Positions 8,342 through 16,473 of a stretch of 64,000 bases of DNA are shown here, one piece after another. Both the position numbers and the translations under genes were made by a program. The notes beneath the pieces are model-generated. The model had not been told where the DNA came from and ran no database searches. It was given only the letters and a program-made list of their open reading frames with translations. Numbering within the stretch: position 1 is the stretch's first letter; each line of letters starts with the position of its first letter. This stretch comes from Akkermansiaceae bacterium UBA2381 (GTDB lineage: Bacteria > Verrucomicrobiota > Verrucomicrobiia > Verrucomicrobiales > DEV007): contig DDSV01000003.1 in assembly GCA_002344215.1 (NCBI GenBank), forward strand, positions 82,263-146,262, read 5' to 3'.

Positions 8342-9751
8342 ATGGGTATGATTCGCCCTGTTCTTTTCCTGACAATCGTGATCGGGGCTTTCGTCGCGGG
8401 TCCATTCTTCGGCGTTCATTCCGTTCTCGGTATCGAGCCGTTCCGGATTGAGATCGTTGATGAAGAGACCGGTTGGCCGGTTCCCCTGGTCGAATTGGAA
8501 ACGACCCATTCGGTCCGACTGGTGTCGGACAATGCCGGGCTCATTGCCTTTGATCTGCCCGAATTGATGGGCACGGAATCCTGGATGTCGGTGAAAGGGC
8601 ACGGATATGAGGTGGATGCGGACGGATTCGGATTTCGCGGAGTGAGAGTGGTTCCTGAAGCGGGAGGAGGAATGACGATTTTAGTGAAGCGCAGGCTACC
8701 CGCGAAACGCATCGGTCGCCTGACTGGTGCGGGACTCCTCGCCGAAAGTCAGAAACTTGGCCTGGAGCCCGGGTGGAAAGAGTCAGGACTGCTCGGTTGC
8801 GACAGCGTGCAGACCGCCCTTCACGGAGGTAAGATTTACTGGGGATGGGGCGATACGATTCTCGCTCACTACCCGCTCGGTCTGTTCCACATGCTCGGCG
8901 CGACGACCGGGCTTCGTCCTTTTGCCTCATTCGAACCGCCCCTCCGTCCGGAGTTTGATTATTTCCGGGACAAAAACGGGAGAGTGCGCAATGTCGGCGA
9001 GATGCCAGGAACCGGACCGACCTGGATCAATGGTTATGTCAGTGTTGAGGACAAAGAGGGCAAAAGTCGATTGGCGGGTGTTTATGTCAAAATCAAGCCA
9101 CCTCTGACCGCTTATGAAAGCGGACTTTGCGTCTGGAACGAGGAGAAAGAGCAATTTGATCTCCTTCAAGTGATCTGGAATCAGGAACGAGACGGTGGAA
9201 AGTGCCCGAACACCCCCGACGGGCATGCAAATCGATGGACGGACCCGGACGGGAAAAGCTGGCTGCTCTTCGGGGATCCTTTTCCGGATCTCAAGTGCGA
9301 AGCCACCTTTGAAGCGTGGTCGGATCCGGAGAGCTGGGAGACGCTGAAGCCGCAGTCAGAGATTCCGGTTCGCGGCGATGGCGATGGAATAGAGCCTCAC
9401 CGGGGTTCCATTGCCTGGAATGAATTTCGTCAGCGTTGGGTGACGATTTTTACGCAGATGAAGGGGAAGAGCTCCACCATCGGGGAAATCTGGTACGCCG
9501 AGGCAGAGTCTCCACTCGGGCCCTGGAAAGATGCATTTCAGGTGGTGACACACGATAATTACTCTTTTTACAATCCGAAGATCCACGGGGAGTTCACCGA
9601 TCCCGGTTCACCGGTCCTCCTTTTTGAGGGAACGTATACAAAGACCTTTGCGAAAAATCCGCCAGCCACACCGCGACACGATTACAATCAGATTCTCTAC
9701 CGGCTTGATCTCGACGATCCCGCCTTGTTTGCTGCGGAACCGGGCCGGTGA
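8342..9751 (+). CDS. secreted DUF4185/GH43-like propeller protein
   Basis: 469-residue protein with a signal peptide (MIRPVLFLTIVIGAFVAGPFF), so likely periplasmic or outer-surface. Residues about 35-110 look like a carboxypeptidase-regulatory/CarboxypepD-type beta sandwich (VDEETGWPVPLVELETTHSV). The rest carries LHGGKIYWGWGDTI, GTGPTWINGYVSV, YESGLCVWNEEKEQF, WLLFGDPFP and GSIAWNEFRQRWVTIF, a pattern of five-bladed propellers such as DUF4185 and glycoside hydrolase 43-like proteins. I cannot assign catalytic acids with confidence. Two ATGs (8342 and 8348) are possible. No co-directional neighbour is close. Confidence 0.6.
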   Translation: MGMIRPVLFLTIVIGAFVAGPFFGVHSVLGIEPFRIEIVDEETGWPVPLVELETTHSVRLVSDNAGLIAFDLPELMGTESWMSVKGHGYEVDADGFGFRGVRVVPEAGGGMTILVKRRLPAKRIGRLTGAGLLAESQKLGLEPGWKESGLLGCDSVQTALHGGKIYWGWGDTILAHYPLGLFHMLGATTGLRPFASFEPPLRPEFDYFRDKNGRVRNVGEMPGTGPTWINGYVSVEDKEGKSRLAGVYVKIKPPLTAYESGLCVWNEEKEQFDLLQVIWNQERDGGKCPNTPDGHANRWTDPDGKSWLLFGDPFPDLKCEATFEAWSDPESWETLKPQSEIPVRGDGDGIEPHRGSIAWNEFRQRWVTIFTQMKGKSSTIGEIWYAEAESPLGPWKDAFQVVTHDNYSFYNPKIHGEFTDPGSPVLLFEGTYTKTFAKNPPATPRHDYNQILYRLDLDDPALFAAEPGR

Positions 9752-9883
9752 ACCCGTATTGCCCGATTCAGAACCATTTCATTCGACTTCGCCCGGTTTC
9801 CCTTCTGGAAATTCGATTCAGGTTATGGTAGCGGATGCCCTGTCGGCAAAAGCGGTCGATTTATCTCTAATTGAAAGAAGCAC

Positions 9884-10249
9884 ATGTTTCAGAATGGACA
9901 GCGAGTGGTCTGCGTCGATGACCAGTTTGATCCCTGGGTTTACGATTTGTATACGCAACTCCCGAAGCGGAATCAGATTTATACCGTCCGTGCCATGGGG
10001 GTGGGGCGTTCGAATCCTCAGTTTTCGTTGTCGGATGATGCCAAACTGACCATCAGCGGGGCGGATTTCGACATCCTCCTGCTTCTTTCGGAGCTCAACA
10101 ATCCCGACGATCCGCATTCGAGTATCAAACAGGAACTCGGCTTCCGCGCCGAACGTTTCGCTCCCCTGCAGGAGGACCTTGAGGAGGAGGAAGCGGTCGA
10201 GCTTGTCGGATTCGGGAAGGAATCAAAGGACTGGAACACGATCGACTAG
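9884..10249 (+). CDS. small conserved acidic protein, function unknown
   Basis: 121-residue soluble protein without a signal peptide. It begins MFQNGQRVVCVDDQFDPWVY, looks like a small beta-rich domain (KRNQIYTVRAMGVG), and ends in a strongly acidic tail (LQEDLEEEEAVELVGF). I do not recognise the family with certainty; the 'NGQRVVCVDD...NQIYTVR' layout resembles short KOW/SH3-like hypothetical proteins. The 132 bp before it hold no other gene. Codon use fits its neighbours, so I take it as real. Confidence 0.6.
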   Translation: MFQNGQRVVCVDDQFDPWVYDLYTQLPKRNQIYTVRAMGVGRSNPQFSLSDDAKLTISGADFDILLLLSELNNPDDPHSSIKQELGFRAERFAPLQEDLEEEEAVELVGFGKESKDWNTID

Positions 10250-10278
10250 CAAACTCCCGATCTCGGGTAATTCGAGCA

Positions 10279-10296
10279 CCGCTCCAATTCGAGCGG
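10279..10296. terminator. weak hairpin between convergent genes
   Basis: CCGCTC / CAATTC / GAGCGG forms a six-base-pair stem in the 68-bp gap between the small acidic protein gene and the TerC gene, which converge here. There is no T-run, so termination on either strand is uncertain. Confidence 0.3.
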
Positions 10297-10317
10297 CGTC
10301 TTGCGGGTTTCCCGCTC

Positions 10318-11088
10318 TCAGGCGTGAGCTTTCTTCTCCGCGTTTGTCTTCATCCGCACATTGAGCATTTCAACGAAAACGGAGAAGGCCATCGCAAAGT
10401 AAACGAAGGCTTTCTGGAAATGCACGTGGAAACCCTCGGCGATGAGTGTTGTTCCAATCAGAAGGAGGAAGGAAAGGGCGAGCACCTTCACGGTCGGGTG
10501 CCGGCTGATGAAGTCGTTCACCGCTCCGGCGAAGATCATCATGAATCCCACCGCAACCATGACCGCAATGATCATGATGGAGATCTGATCAACCATCCCG
10601 ACCGCGGTGATGACCGAGTCGAGCGAAAAGACGATGTCAAGAATGGCGATTTGAACGAGGATGGCCCCGAGGGCGGCGCGCGCTTTAGCGGCGTTGGGTG
10701 CAGCCTCGGCATGACCCTCGATTTTGTGGTGGAGTTCTTTTGTACTTTTCCAGATCAGGAAGAGGCCGCCCAGGATGAGGATGAGATCCTTGCCCGAGAG
10801 TTCATGGGTGAGAATCGTGAAGAGCGGGTCTTTCAATTGCATCACCCAGGTGATGCAGAGAAGGAGGAGGATGCGGGTCACCATCGCAAAGGCGAGCCCA
10901 AGAAAACGGGCGCGCGGGCGCTGGTCTGCGGGGAGTTTGTCGACAAGGATGGAAATGAAAACGATGTTGTCGATCCCGAGAACAATTTCCATCACCGTCA
11001 AGGTGAGCAGGGCGATCCAGGCTTCCGTGCTGGTGAGCCAGGAAAAATCGAAGGGGTTGGCGGCGAGAAGAGGAGCAAAATCGATCAT
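10318..11088 (-). CDS. TerC-family integral membrane protein
   Basis: 256 residues with about seven membrane helices. The family's two acidic membrane motifs are present: EIVLGIDNIVFISILV near residue 34 and DIVFSLDSVITAVGM near residue 150. TerC proteins are linked to manganese export at the membrane and to tellurium resistance. Given the paired aspartates, metal export is the likelier role, but the substrate is inferred. A charged loop (ELHHKIEGHAEAAPNAAKAR) separates the two halves. The gene is single, transcribed leftward, and shares a 220-bp divergent spacer with the next gene. Confidence 0.85.
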   Translation of the reverse strand: MIDFAPLLAANPFDFSWLTSTEAWIALLTLTVMEIVLGIDNIVFISILVDKLPADQRPRARFLGLAFAMVTRILLLLCITWVMQLKDPLFTILTHELSGKDLILILGGLFLIWKSTKELHHKIEGHAEAAPNAAKARAALGAILVQIAILDIVFSLDSVITAVGMVDQISIMIIAVMVAVGFMMIFAGAVNDFISRHPTVKVLALSFLLLIGTTLIAEGFHVHFQKAFVYFAMAFSVFVEMLNVRMKTNAEKKAHA

Positions 11089-11218
11089 GACACGCCCGAG
11101 GATAGCGCGAAGACGCCTTCACGCAACCCTGATGGCTACGCCACTCCCGCAATGAGTGCTGAAAAGTCAGGAAATTTTAAAAAAACAGCTTTAATGAATG
11201 ATTAGAGTGAAATAATTT

Positions 11219-11247
11219 GTGACAGCAGACCGGAAGTTTGTTATAAT
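11219..11247 (+). promoter_or_regulatory. sigma-70 type promoter
   Basis: GTGACA (11219-11224) and a perfect TATAAT (11242-11247) are separated by 17 bp. A transcript would begin near 11254 and give a leader of about 55 bases before the ATG at 11309, which has a GAGAGAG purine run in front. This also argues against a GTG start at 11219, which lies inside the -35 box. Confidence 0.65.
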
Positions 11248-11308
11248 TACCATAACGAAACCGCAGGGGGTGGCAACACCTTCGAAACACAGACACTACC
11301 GAGAGAGA

Positions 11309-12544
11309 ATGGTAAGAAGCTTATACAGCTTCGGCGGCATCATGCTGACCGTTGGCGTGGCTTTGCTTATCGGCTTGCAAAAGTCGGGCAAGGTCGACGT
11401 TCTTGGCTTCCTGATTCCCCATCAGGAGGTCGACGAAGCGTTCCAGCGTGGGTTTCAGTCGGACGCGATGATAAGAATCAATCAATTGCGGGTTCCGGCC
11501 GAGGTCGGTGAGGTTCAGGAGGACGAGTTGTTACAGAACTATCTTAAGGAGTTTGTTTCCCGACATCCGAAACCCCAGGATATTGAGCTGGACGAAGTCT
11601 TTGACTCGCTGCAAACCGAATTTCCCGGTGCCCAGTATCTGGCGGCAAATCTGATCACCTCGACGAGCCGGGAGGATCTGCTGGATAAACTCTCCGGATG
11701 GACGGCCGTGGCGAATCCGGATTTCAACTCGATTATCACCACGGTATTCCGGGCCGGTTCACAGATGGGGGTTCTCGGGGTCATGTCGAGACGCATTCCG
11801 GAGTTCTCTCTGCAGGCGGCGAACACGGAAGGCGGGCGATTTCATAACCGGTGTCCGCATTGCAAGGTCATCCATGCATTGGAACTGGATCGTGACTCCC
11901 GCACTTTGATTCTGTCCTGTCCTCACTGTGATCTTCCCTTCGATGTCCTCGCGGTGGGTAGTTCAGGGGAGATCAAGCGGGCGACGGAGTTTTTGGAGGG
12001 CTTCCAGCTTCTGGACGAGGTTGCCACGAAGCGTTCCGCCAGCGGAGAGGAGCGTGTCCTTGCCCTGTGGGGACAGGTCGCCGACCACTGTGAATATCAA
12101 CTGGATCAGGACAGGCTCGGGAGTTCGTCAGATGATCACTTGCGTGAGGTCTGGAAAGCCTCGGGGGAGACCTGGCATGAAGCGGCCGGTGACTGTGAAG
12201 ACACTTCCATCCTTCTCGCCGATGTCCTCATCAGCGCGGGATTCGAGGCCCGTGTCGCCATCGGGTGGAACGGAAACATCGGACAGCACGCCTGGGTGGT
12301 GGTCAAAGTCGGTAGCCGGCAGTATATTCTGGAGTCGACTTTGCAGAAGAAGATCGAGAGCAGCGATCTCGTTGACGTGGAAAGCGGGGCCGCATTCTAT
12401 CAGCCGGAGCAGCTCATCGACCGCGATCGCATCTACTACTCGACGGCACGACCGGATCGATTCCGTCTCGACTATTTCTCAAGCGCTCTGTGGAAGGCGA
12501 TTCCCAAACCGGAGTCATCTGCGGGAGAACTTTCCCAGCGTTAG
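11309..12544 (+). CDS. membrane-anchored transglutaminase-like protein with two CxxC knuckles
   Basis: 411 residues. One N-terminal membrane segment (about 7-23) should place the rest outside the cytoplasm. Residues 182-185 (CPHC) and 204-207 (CPHC) form a zinc-ribbon-like pair inside a region with DRDSRTLILSCPHCDLPFD. The C-terminal part has the transglutaminase/cysteine-protease triad: C296 in AGDCEDTSIL, H327 in GQHAWVVV and an acidic E342 in ILEST. This resembles bacterial transglutaminase-like proteases that process surface proteins. The ATG at 11309 fits the promoter and ribosome-site spacing. The mix of a zinc ribbon and this fold outside the membrane is uncommon; substrate unknown. 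Confidence 0.75.
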   Translation: MVRSLYSFGGIMLTVGVALLIGLQKSGKVDVLGFLIPHQEVDEAFQRGFQSDAMIRINQLRVPAEVGEVQEDELLQNYLKEFVSRHPKPQDIELDEVFDSLQTEFPGAQYLAANLITSTSREDLLDKLSGWTAVANPDFNSIITTVFRAGSQMGVLGVMSRRIPEFSLQAANTEGGRFHNRCPHCKVIHALELDRDSRTLILSCPHCDLPFDVLAVGSSGEIKRATEFLEGFQLLDEVATKRSASGEERVLALWGQVADHCEYQLDQDRLGSSSDDHLREVWKASGETWHEAAGDCEDTSILLADVLISAGFEARVAIGWNGNIGQHAWVVVKVGSRQYILESTLQKKIESSDLVDVESGAAFYQPEQLIDRDRIYYSTARPDRFRLDYFSSALWKAIPKPESSAGELSQR

Positions 12545-12611
12545 ACACGACAGGGGCCGGTCCGCTCCTTGAGGGAGACGTGAATAAGTCACCGAAGTCG
12601 GGTTCAGTTGA

Positions 12612-12639
12612 TTGACGTACTGCTCCGCTTCGCTAGGGT
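12612..12639 (+). promoter_or_regulatory. promoter-like site just before the FAH-family gene
   Basis: TTGACG (12612-12617), 16 bp, TAGGGT (12634-12639), then seven bases to the ATG at 12647. If used, the transcript would start at or within a few bases of the start codon, leaving almost no leader. No Shine-Dalgarno sequence is present. Confidence 0.4.
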
Positions 12640-12646
12640 CCGACCC

Positions 12647-13507
12647 ATGAAATTGCTCCGCTTTGGCCTCCCGGGTTCTGAGAAACCCGGTTTACAACTC
12701 GAAGACGGCTCGCGCATTGATGCGTCGGGATTCGGGATGGACTGGAATCACGACTTTTTCGCCGACCCCTCGAACCTGAAACGGCTTGGCGACTGGGCGG
12801 GAAAGAATGCGGACTCGGCCCCGAAAATCAGCGAAGGCACACGCCTCGGTCCGGCCGTGGCACGTCCCGGGAAACTGATCTGCATCGGACTGAACTTCTC
12901 TGATCATGCGGCGGAGGCGGGAATGGATATTCCCAAAGAACCGATTGTTTTCTTCAAGGCGACCAGTGCGATCGTTGGCCCGAATGACGATGTCATGATT
13001 CCCCGCGGAAGCGAGAAAACCGACTGGGAGGTCGAACTTGCCTTCGTTGTGGGTAAAAAGGCGAGCTATGTCTCCCGGGAAGAGGCCCTCGACTACGTTG
13101 CGGGATATGTGCTCCACAATGATTACAGCGAGCGGGCGTATCAGCTTGAGCGCGGGGGCCAGTGGGTGAAAGGCAAGAGCTGCGATACCTTCGCGCCGAT
13201 CGGTCCCTTTGTCGCCACGACCGACGAGATTCCCGATCCGGAGAATCTTAAAATGTGGCTCAAGGTGAACGGCGAGACGAAGCAGAACGGCAACTCGAAC
13301 AAACTCATCTTCGGGATCGCCTTTCTCGTCAGTTATCTCAGTGAGTTCATGACTCTTGAACCGGGGGATGTGGTTTCGACCGGAACACCTCCCGGAGTGG
13401 GAATGGGGAGCAAGCCACCCCAGTTCATGAAGCCCGGCGACGTAGTTGAACTAGGGATCGAAGGACTCGGCAGCTCGACGCAGACCGCAGTTGCGTGGAC
13501 GAGGTGA
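12647..13507 (+). CDS. fumarylacetoacetate hydrolase-family protein
   Basis: 286-residue cytoplasmic enzyme. The C-terminal FAH domain is complete: PGKLICIGLNFSDHAAEAG, the metal-binding acidic run in TDWEVELAFVVG, AGYVLHNDYSERAYQ, GKSCDTFAPIGPF and the closing MTLEPGDVVSTGTPPGVG. Members hydrolyse or decarboxylate 2-oxo acid type substrates (ureidoglycolate lyase, acylpyruvase, 2-hydroxyhepta-2,4-diene-1,7-dioate isomerase); the exact substrate is not readable. The ATG at 12647 begins the family-typical MKLLRFG. No pathway partner lies next to it. Confidence 0.88.
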   Translation: MKLLRFGLPGSEKPGLQLEDGSRIDASGFGMDWNHDFFADPSNLKRLGDWAGKNADSAPKISEGTRLGPAVARPGKLICIGLNFSDHAAEAGMDIPKEPIVFFKATSAIVGPNDDVMIPRGSEKTDWEVELAFVVGKKASYVSREEALDYVAGYVLHNDYSERAYQLERGGQWVKGKSCDTFAPIGPFVATTDEIPDPENLKMWLKVNGETKQNGNSNKLIFGIAFLVSYLSEFMTLEPGDVVSTGTPPGVGMGSKPPQFMKPGDVVELGIEGLGSSTQTAVAWTR

Positions 13508-13510
13508 GTT

Positions 13511-13721
13511 TAGACCCCTTGCCAAAAATCTTTGCCGAAAAAAGTCTTTTTTGGAGTTGGGGATTTGCTCGCTTCGCTCGGATCTCGAATCAAGATCGGC
13601 CAAAATTGCCCGTGCCTGCGTTGTTCCTCGGTCACGCAGCCCGCTGCGCTCCCTCGGTCACGCCTTGCCCCGGAAAATTTTGACTCGATCTTTTCGGCAA
13701 ATCTTTTTGGCAAAGTGTCTA
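13511..13721. mobile_element. MITE-like element with 31-bp terminal inverted repeats
   Basis: A 211-bp non-coding piece between two convergent genes. Its ends, 13511-13541 and the complement of 13691-13721, match at 27 of 31 bases (TAGACnCnTTGCCAAAAA then TTTGCCGAAAA). The outermost TA on both sides would fit a TA target duplication as made by IS630/Tc1-type transposases, although the TA is also part of the repeat. Inside are GCTCGCTTCGCTCGG and two copies of CCTCGGTCACGC. Long open frames across it have no protein-like character. It has no transposase, so it would be non-autonomous. Confidence 0.6.
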
Positions 13722-14186
13722 GCCGGGAAGAGGAGACTTCGTTTTCCCGATCAGGCGGATCTCCCCGATCTCCATCGTGGTGTCGATGGCCTTGCACATG
13801 TCGTAAATCGTCAATGCCGCGACACTGACCGCGGTGAGGGCTTCCATTTCGACTCCGGTTTTGGCATCGGTTAGGACAGTGCACTGAATCCGGACACCCG
13901 TGTCTTCGACCAGAAAGTCCACCGCCACCTTCGACAGGGGTAGTTGATGGCAAAGGGGGATCAGGTCGGCGGTTTTTTTCGCAGCCTGGATCGCGGCGAC
14001 ACGAGCGACGGCAAAGACATCTCCTTTCGGCACTTTTCCGTCGGTGATCGCGGCAAGAGTGGTGGACTGCAGGCGGACGAAGCCCCCGGCACCCGCCTCC
14101 CGCCGGACGACCGGTTTTTCAGACACGTCGACCATGGCTGCGGTGCCGTCGGGGCGTAGATGGGTCAGTGAAGGGCCGTTTTCCAT
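13719..14186 (-). CDS. moaC: cyclic pyranopterin monophosphate synthase
   Basis: 155-residue enzyme that turns the MoaA product into cyclic pyranopterin monophosphate in molybdenum cofactor synthesis. Family motifs are intact: MVDVSEKPVVRREA, KKTADLIPLCHQLPLSKV, KTGVEMEALTAVSVAALTIYDMCKA and the lysine-rich end IRLIGKTKSP. The stop codon TAG (13721-13719) is the first three bases of the terminal inverted repeat of the neighbouring element, so the C terminus may have been altered by that insertion. moaA lies 1.08 kb downstream of the start on the same strand, separated by a gene on the other strand. Confidence 0.93.
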   Translation of the reverse strand: MENGPSLTHLRPDGTAAMVDVSEKPVVRREAGAGGFVRLQSTTLAAITDGKVPKGDVFAVARVAAIQAAKKTADLIPLCHQLPLSKVAVDFLVEDTGVRIQCTVLTDAKTGVEMEALTAVSVAALTIYDMCKAIDTTMEIGEIRLIGKTKSPLPG

Positions 14187-14282
14187 AGCGCATCATTGGT
14201 CATTGAACGAAAAGGTGCAACGGACAAGTGAATGAAGGAGAAGGGGATTGACGCTACTGCCGTGATTGTGTTTTCTGATCGG

Positions 14283-15221
14283 ATGAAGGTCCTCATCGCC
14301 GCCCTTTTGATTCCGCTGCTTTTGAGTCATCCTGTGTCGGCGGGGCTGAGATGTGTTGAGGCCAATTCGGTCATTGAAGTCTATCACGACACGAATCTTG
14401 TCCTCCGCTACAATAAGGTCCCCACGAAGGACGCGGCCGGGAATGATCCTGCCTACACCCGGACCGGCTACATCCATCCGCTCTGCACTCCCTCCGGCAA
14501 GGTCATTACCGGTGATTACGCCCCCGACCATCCCCACCAGCATGGTCTCTTTTTTGCCTGGACGAAGACATCGTTCGAAGGACGCGCGCCCGAATTCTGG
14601 AACCAGAAGCAGGGGAGTGGGCGAGTGTCCTACGTGAAGACACTTGCGATAATATCCGAGGCAAATGAATGCGGGTTCGATGCGGAGCACCTTTTCGAAG
14701 ACCTGACCGAAGAGGGTGGACCAAAGGCGGTAATGAAGGAAGTCTGGCAGGTGCGGGTCAGCGTGGTGAACGGGCGGTATCAGGTCGATCTCACGTCGAA
14801 GCAGCAGTGTGCGGCGAACAGTCCCCTTACGATTGAGAAATACCACTACGGCGGCATGGCTATCCGCGGAAATTCGGAGTGGCTTGGTGAAGAGTCCGAT
14901 CGCATCGTCACCAGCGAGGGCAGGGACCGGGTCGCCGGCAACCACACCCGTCCCGCCTGGGTGAAGATGACGGGCCGGCTCGATGGAGCCGCCTGCGGTG
15001 TGGTTGCGATTCCCCATCCCGGGAATTTCCGAGCCCCGCAATGGGTTCGCCTGCATCCCTCGAAGCCCTACTTTGTCTTTTCCCCCATGGTTGAGGAAGC
15101 CTTTACGATCAAGCCGGGAGAGGAATATGAATCAAAATTCCGCTTTCTCGTCTTCGACGGTGAGATGGAGGAAGGGGAGATTCGCCAAATTGCCGGGGAA
15201 TTCCCGGGCGCAGGGGACTAG
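14283..15221 (+). CDS. DUF6807 (PmoA-like) secreted protein
   Basis: 312 residues with a signal peptide (MKVLIAALLIPLLLSHPVSA). The motifs GYIHPLCTPSGKVITGDY, DHPHQHGLFFAWTK and IEKYHYGGMAIRG are typical of the DUF6807 family (often named PmoA), which is abundant in PVC genomes near sugar-related genes. No activity is established for it. The ATG at 14283 starts the signal peptide; an upstream ATG at 14232 would add a non-signal leader. TTGACG (14248-14253) lies 17 bp before a weak TTTTCT, six bases from this ATG. It sits, in opposite direction, between moaC and moaA. Confidence 0.8.
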   Translation: MKVLIAALLIPLLLSHPVSAGLRCVEANSVIEVYHDTNLVLRYNKVPTKDAAGNDPAYTRTGYIHPLCTPSGKVITGDYAPDHPHQHGLFFAWTKTSFEGRAPEFWNQKQGSGRVSYVKTLAIISEANECGFDAEHLFEDLTEEGGPKAVMKEVWQVRVSVVNGRYQVDLTSKQQCAANSPLTIEKYHYGGMAIRGNSEWLGEESDRIVTSEGRDRVAGNHTRPAWVKMTGRLDGAACGVVAIPHPGNFRAPQWVRLHPSKPYFVFSPMVEEAFTIKPGEEYESKFRFLVFDGEMEEGEIRQIAGEFPGAGD

Positions 15222-15263
15222 GAGCAAGCCGGCGGGGAATCAACTCTCCGAGTCTCTGCCCTC

Positions 15264-16268
15264 TCACCCTCCGATCGCAATCATGCGTCTGCCGGGCTGA
15301 TAGTTTTCCCTGAATTCGTGCATCTCAGGTTTTCGTTCGACGACGTGAAGGAAAAAGCGGGCGATGTCGGAATCGGTCATGGCTTCGTTGCGAAGCACTT
15401 CCCGCATGTCAAACTCAAGGTGGCTGCCGAGACAGGGGCGCAGTTTCCCCTCACAGGTGAGGCGTAGTTTATTGCAGCTTTCGCAGAAGTGGAGATTCGT
15501 CATTGCTCCGATGAAGCCGATCATCTGACCGGTGTTCGGAATCTCGAAGTAACTCGAGGGGCCGTTGGTGCGCATGTCAGGACGGGGGGTGAGTTCACCG
15601 AGTCTGAATTCGATGAGTTTTTTCGCCTCGCCGGCCGAAAGGAAATTGTCGCTCGTGAGAACCTCGGTCGTGCTTACCGGCATCAATTCAATGAAACGAA
15701 GGAGCAGGTTGCGTTCTCGTGAAAACTCGATGAGATCCCAGAGTTCATGCTCGTTGCGGTGACGCATGAGCACCGTGTTCAGCTTGATGCTTTCGAATTC
15801 CGCCTCTCTCGCCGCGTCGATTCCCGCCATGACCTCATTGAACAGGTTGCGCCCCGTCGTCTTTTCGTAGGCCTTTGCATCAAGTGTATCGAGCGAGATG
15901 TTCACCGTGCGAACTCCGGCGTTTTTCAGGGACTGTGCGGTCGTCACTCCGTTTTCATCGCGGCGGCCGAGGAGGGTGCCGTTGGTGGAGATTCCTATAT
16001 CAGAGATCCCTTCGATGGTTTTTAATTGCTGGAAAAACCAAAGGACATTTCGACGGGTGAGCGGTTCCCCGCCGGTGATGCGGACTTTGGAGATACCAAG
16101 TGAGGCCCCGACCCGGATCACCCGGAGAATTTCCTCATAGCTGAGCACATCCTCACGCGGCAGCCAATCCTGCTCCTCGTGGGGCATGCAGTATTCGCAA
16201 CGTTCATTGCAGCGATCCGTGATGGAAACGCGCAGATAGCTGATATGATGGCCGAAGCGGTCCTCCAT
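15264..16268 (-). CDS. moaA: GTP 3',8-cyclase
   Basis: Radical SAM enzyme of 334 residues that starts molybdenum cofactor synthesis from GTP. N-terminal 4Fe-4S motif C20-N-E-R-C24-E-Y-C27; SAM-binding ITGGEPLTRRN; the second cluster motif C-x2-C-x13-C in CESCNKLRLTCEGKLRPC; and the functional C-terminal Gly-Gly (MIAIGG). All key residues are present. It shares strand with moaC, but the DUF6807 gene between them is reversed, so they are unlikely to share one transcript. Confidence 0.96.
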   Translation of the reverse strand: MEDRFGHHISYLRVSITDRCNERCEYCMPHEEQDWLPREDVLSYEEILRVIRVGASLGISKVRITGGEPLTRRNVLWFFQQLKTIEGISDIGISTNGTLLGRRDENGVTTAQSLKNAGVRTVNISLDTLDAKAYEKTTGRNLFNEVMAGIDAAREAEFESIKLNTVLMRHRNEHELWDLIEFSRERNLLLRFIELMPVSTTEVLTSDNFLSAGEAKKLIEFRLGELTPRPDMRTNGPSSYFEIPNTGQMIGFIGAMTNLHFCESCNKLRLTCEGKLRPCLGSHLEFDMREVLRNEAMTDSDIARFFLHVVERKPEMHEFRENYQPGRRMIAIGG

Positions 16269-16473
16269 GGGCGGGATTTATCGGTGAGACTCAGCATTGA
16301 CATTCCGGCCATTCGTGAGTACGTCGGGGAGAACCGGGAGGTGGACGCCGTAAGAGGGTTTGGCAAAGGCGCAGAACATCCTGAAAGTTTCTCGCGGACC
16401 CGTCACCACGCAAGTGATTCCCTTAAGGTGCTATCGATGACCTGCCGAAATGTCCCCGGCGCACGCGGAGCTG

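Noticed and set aside
9999..10024. tRNA-like GTTCGAATCC word
   Set aside because: It is inside a coding gene and no cloverleaf could be built around it.
11219..11308. GTG start 30 codons upstream in the transglutaminase-like gene
   Set aside because: The GTG lies inside the -35 box of a good promoter, and the extra residues are not protein-like.
13491..13874. Plus-strand frame across the inverted-repeat element
   Set aside because: Runs through the element and antisense to moaC; composition is arginine/serine-rich and not protein-like.
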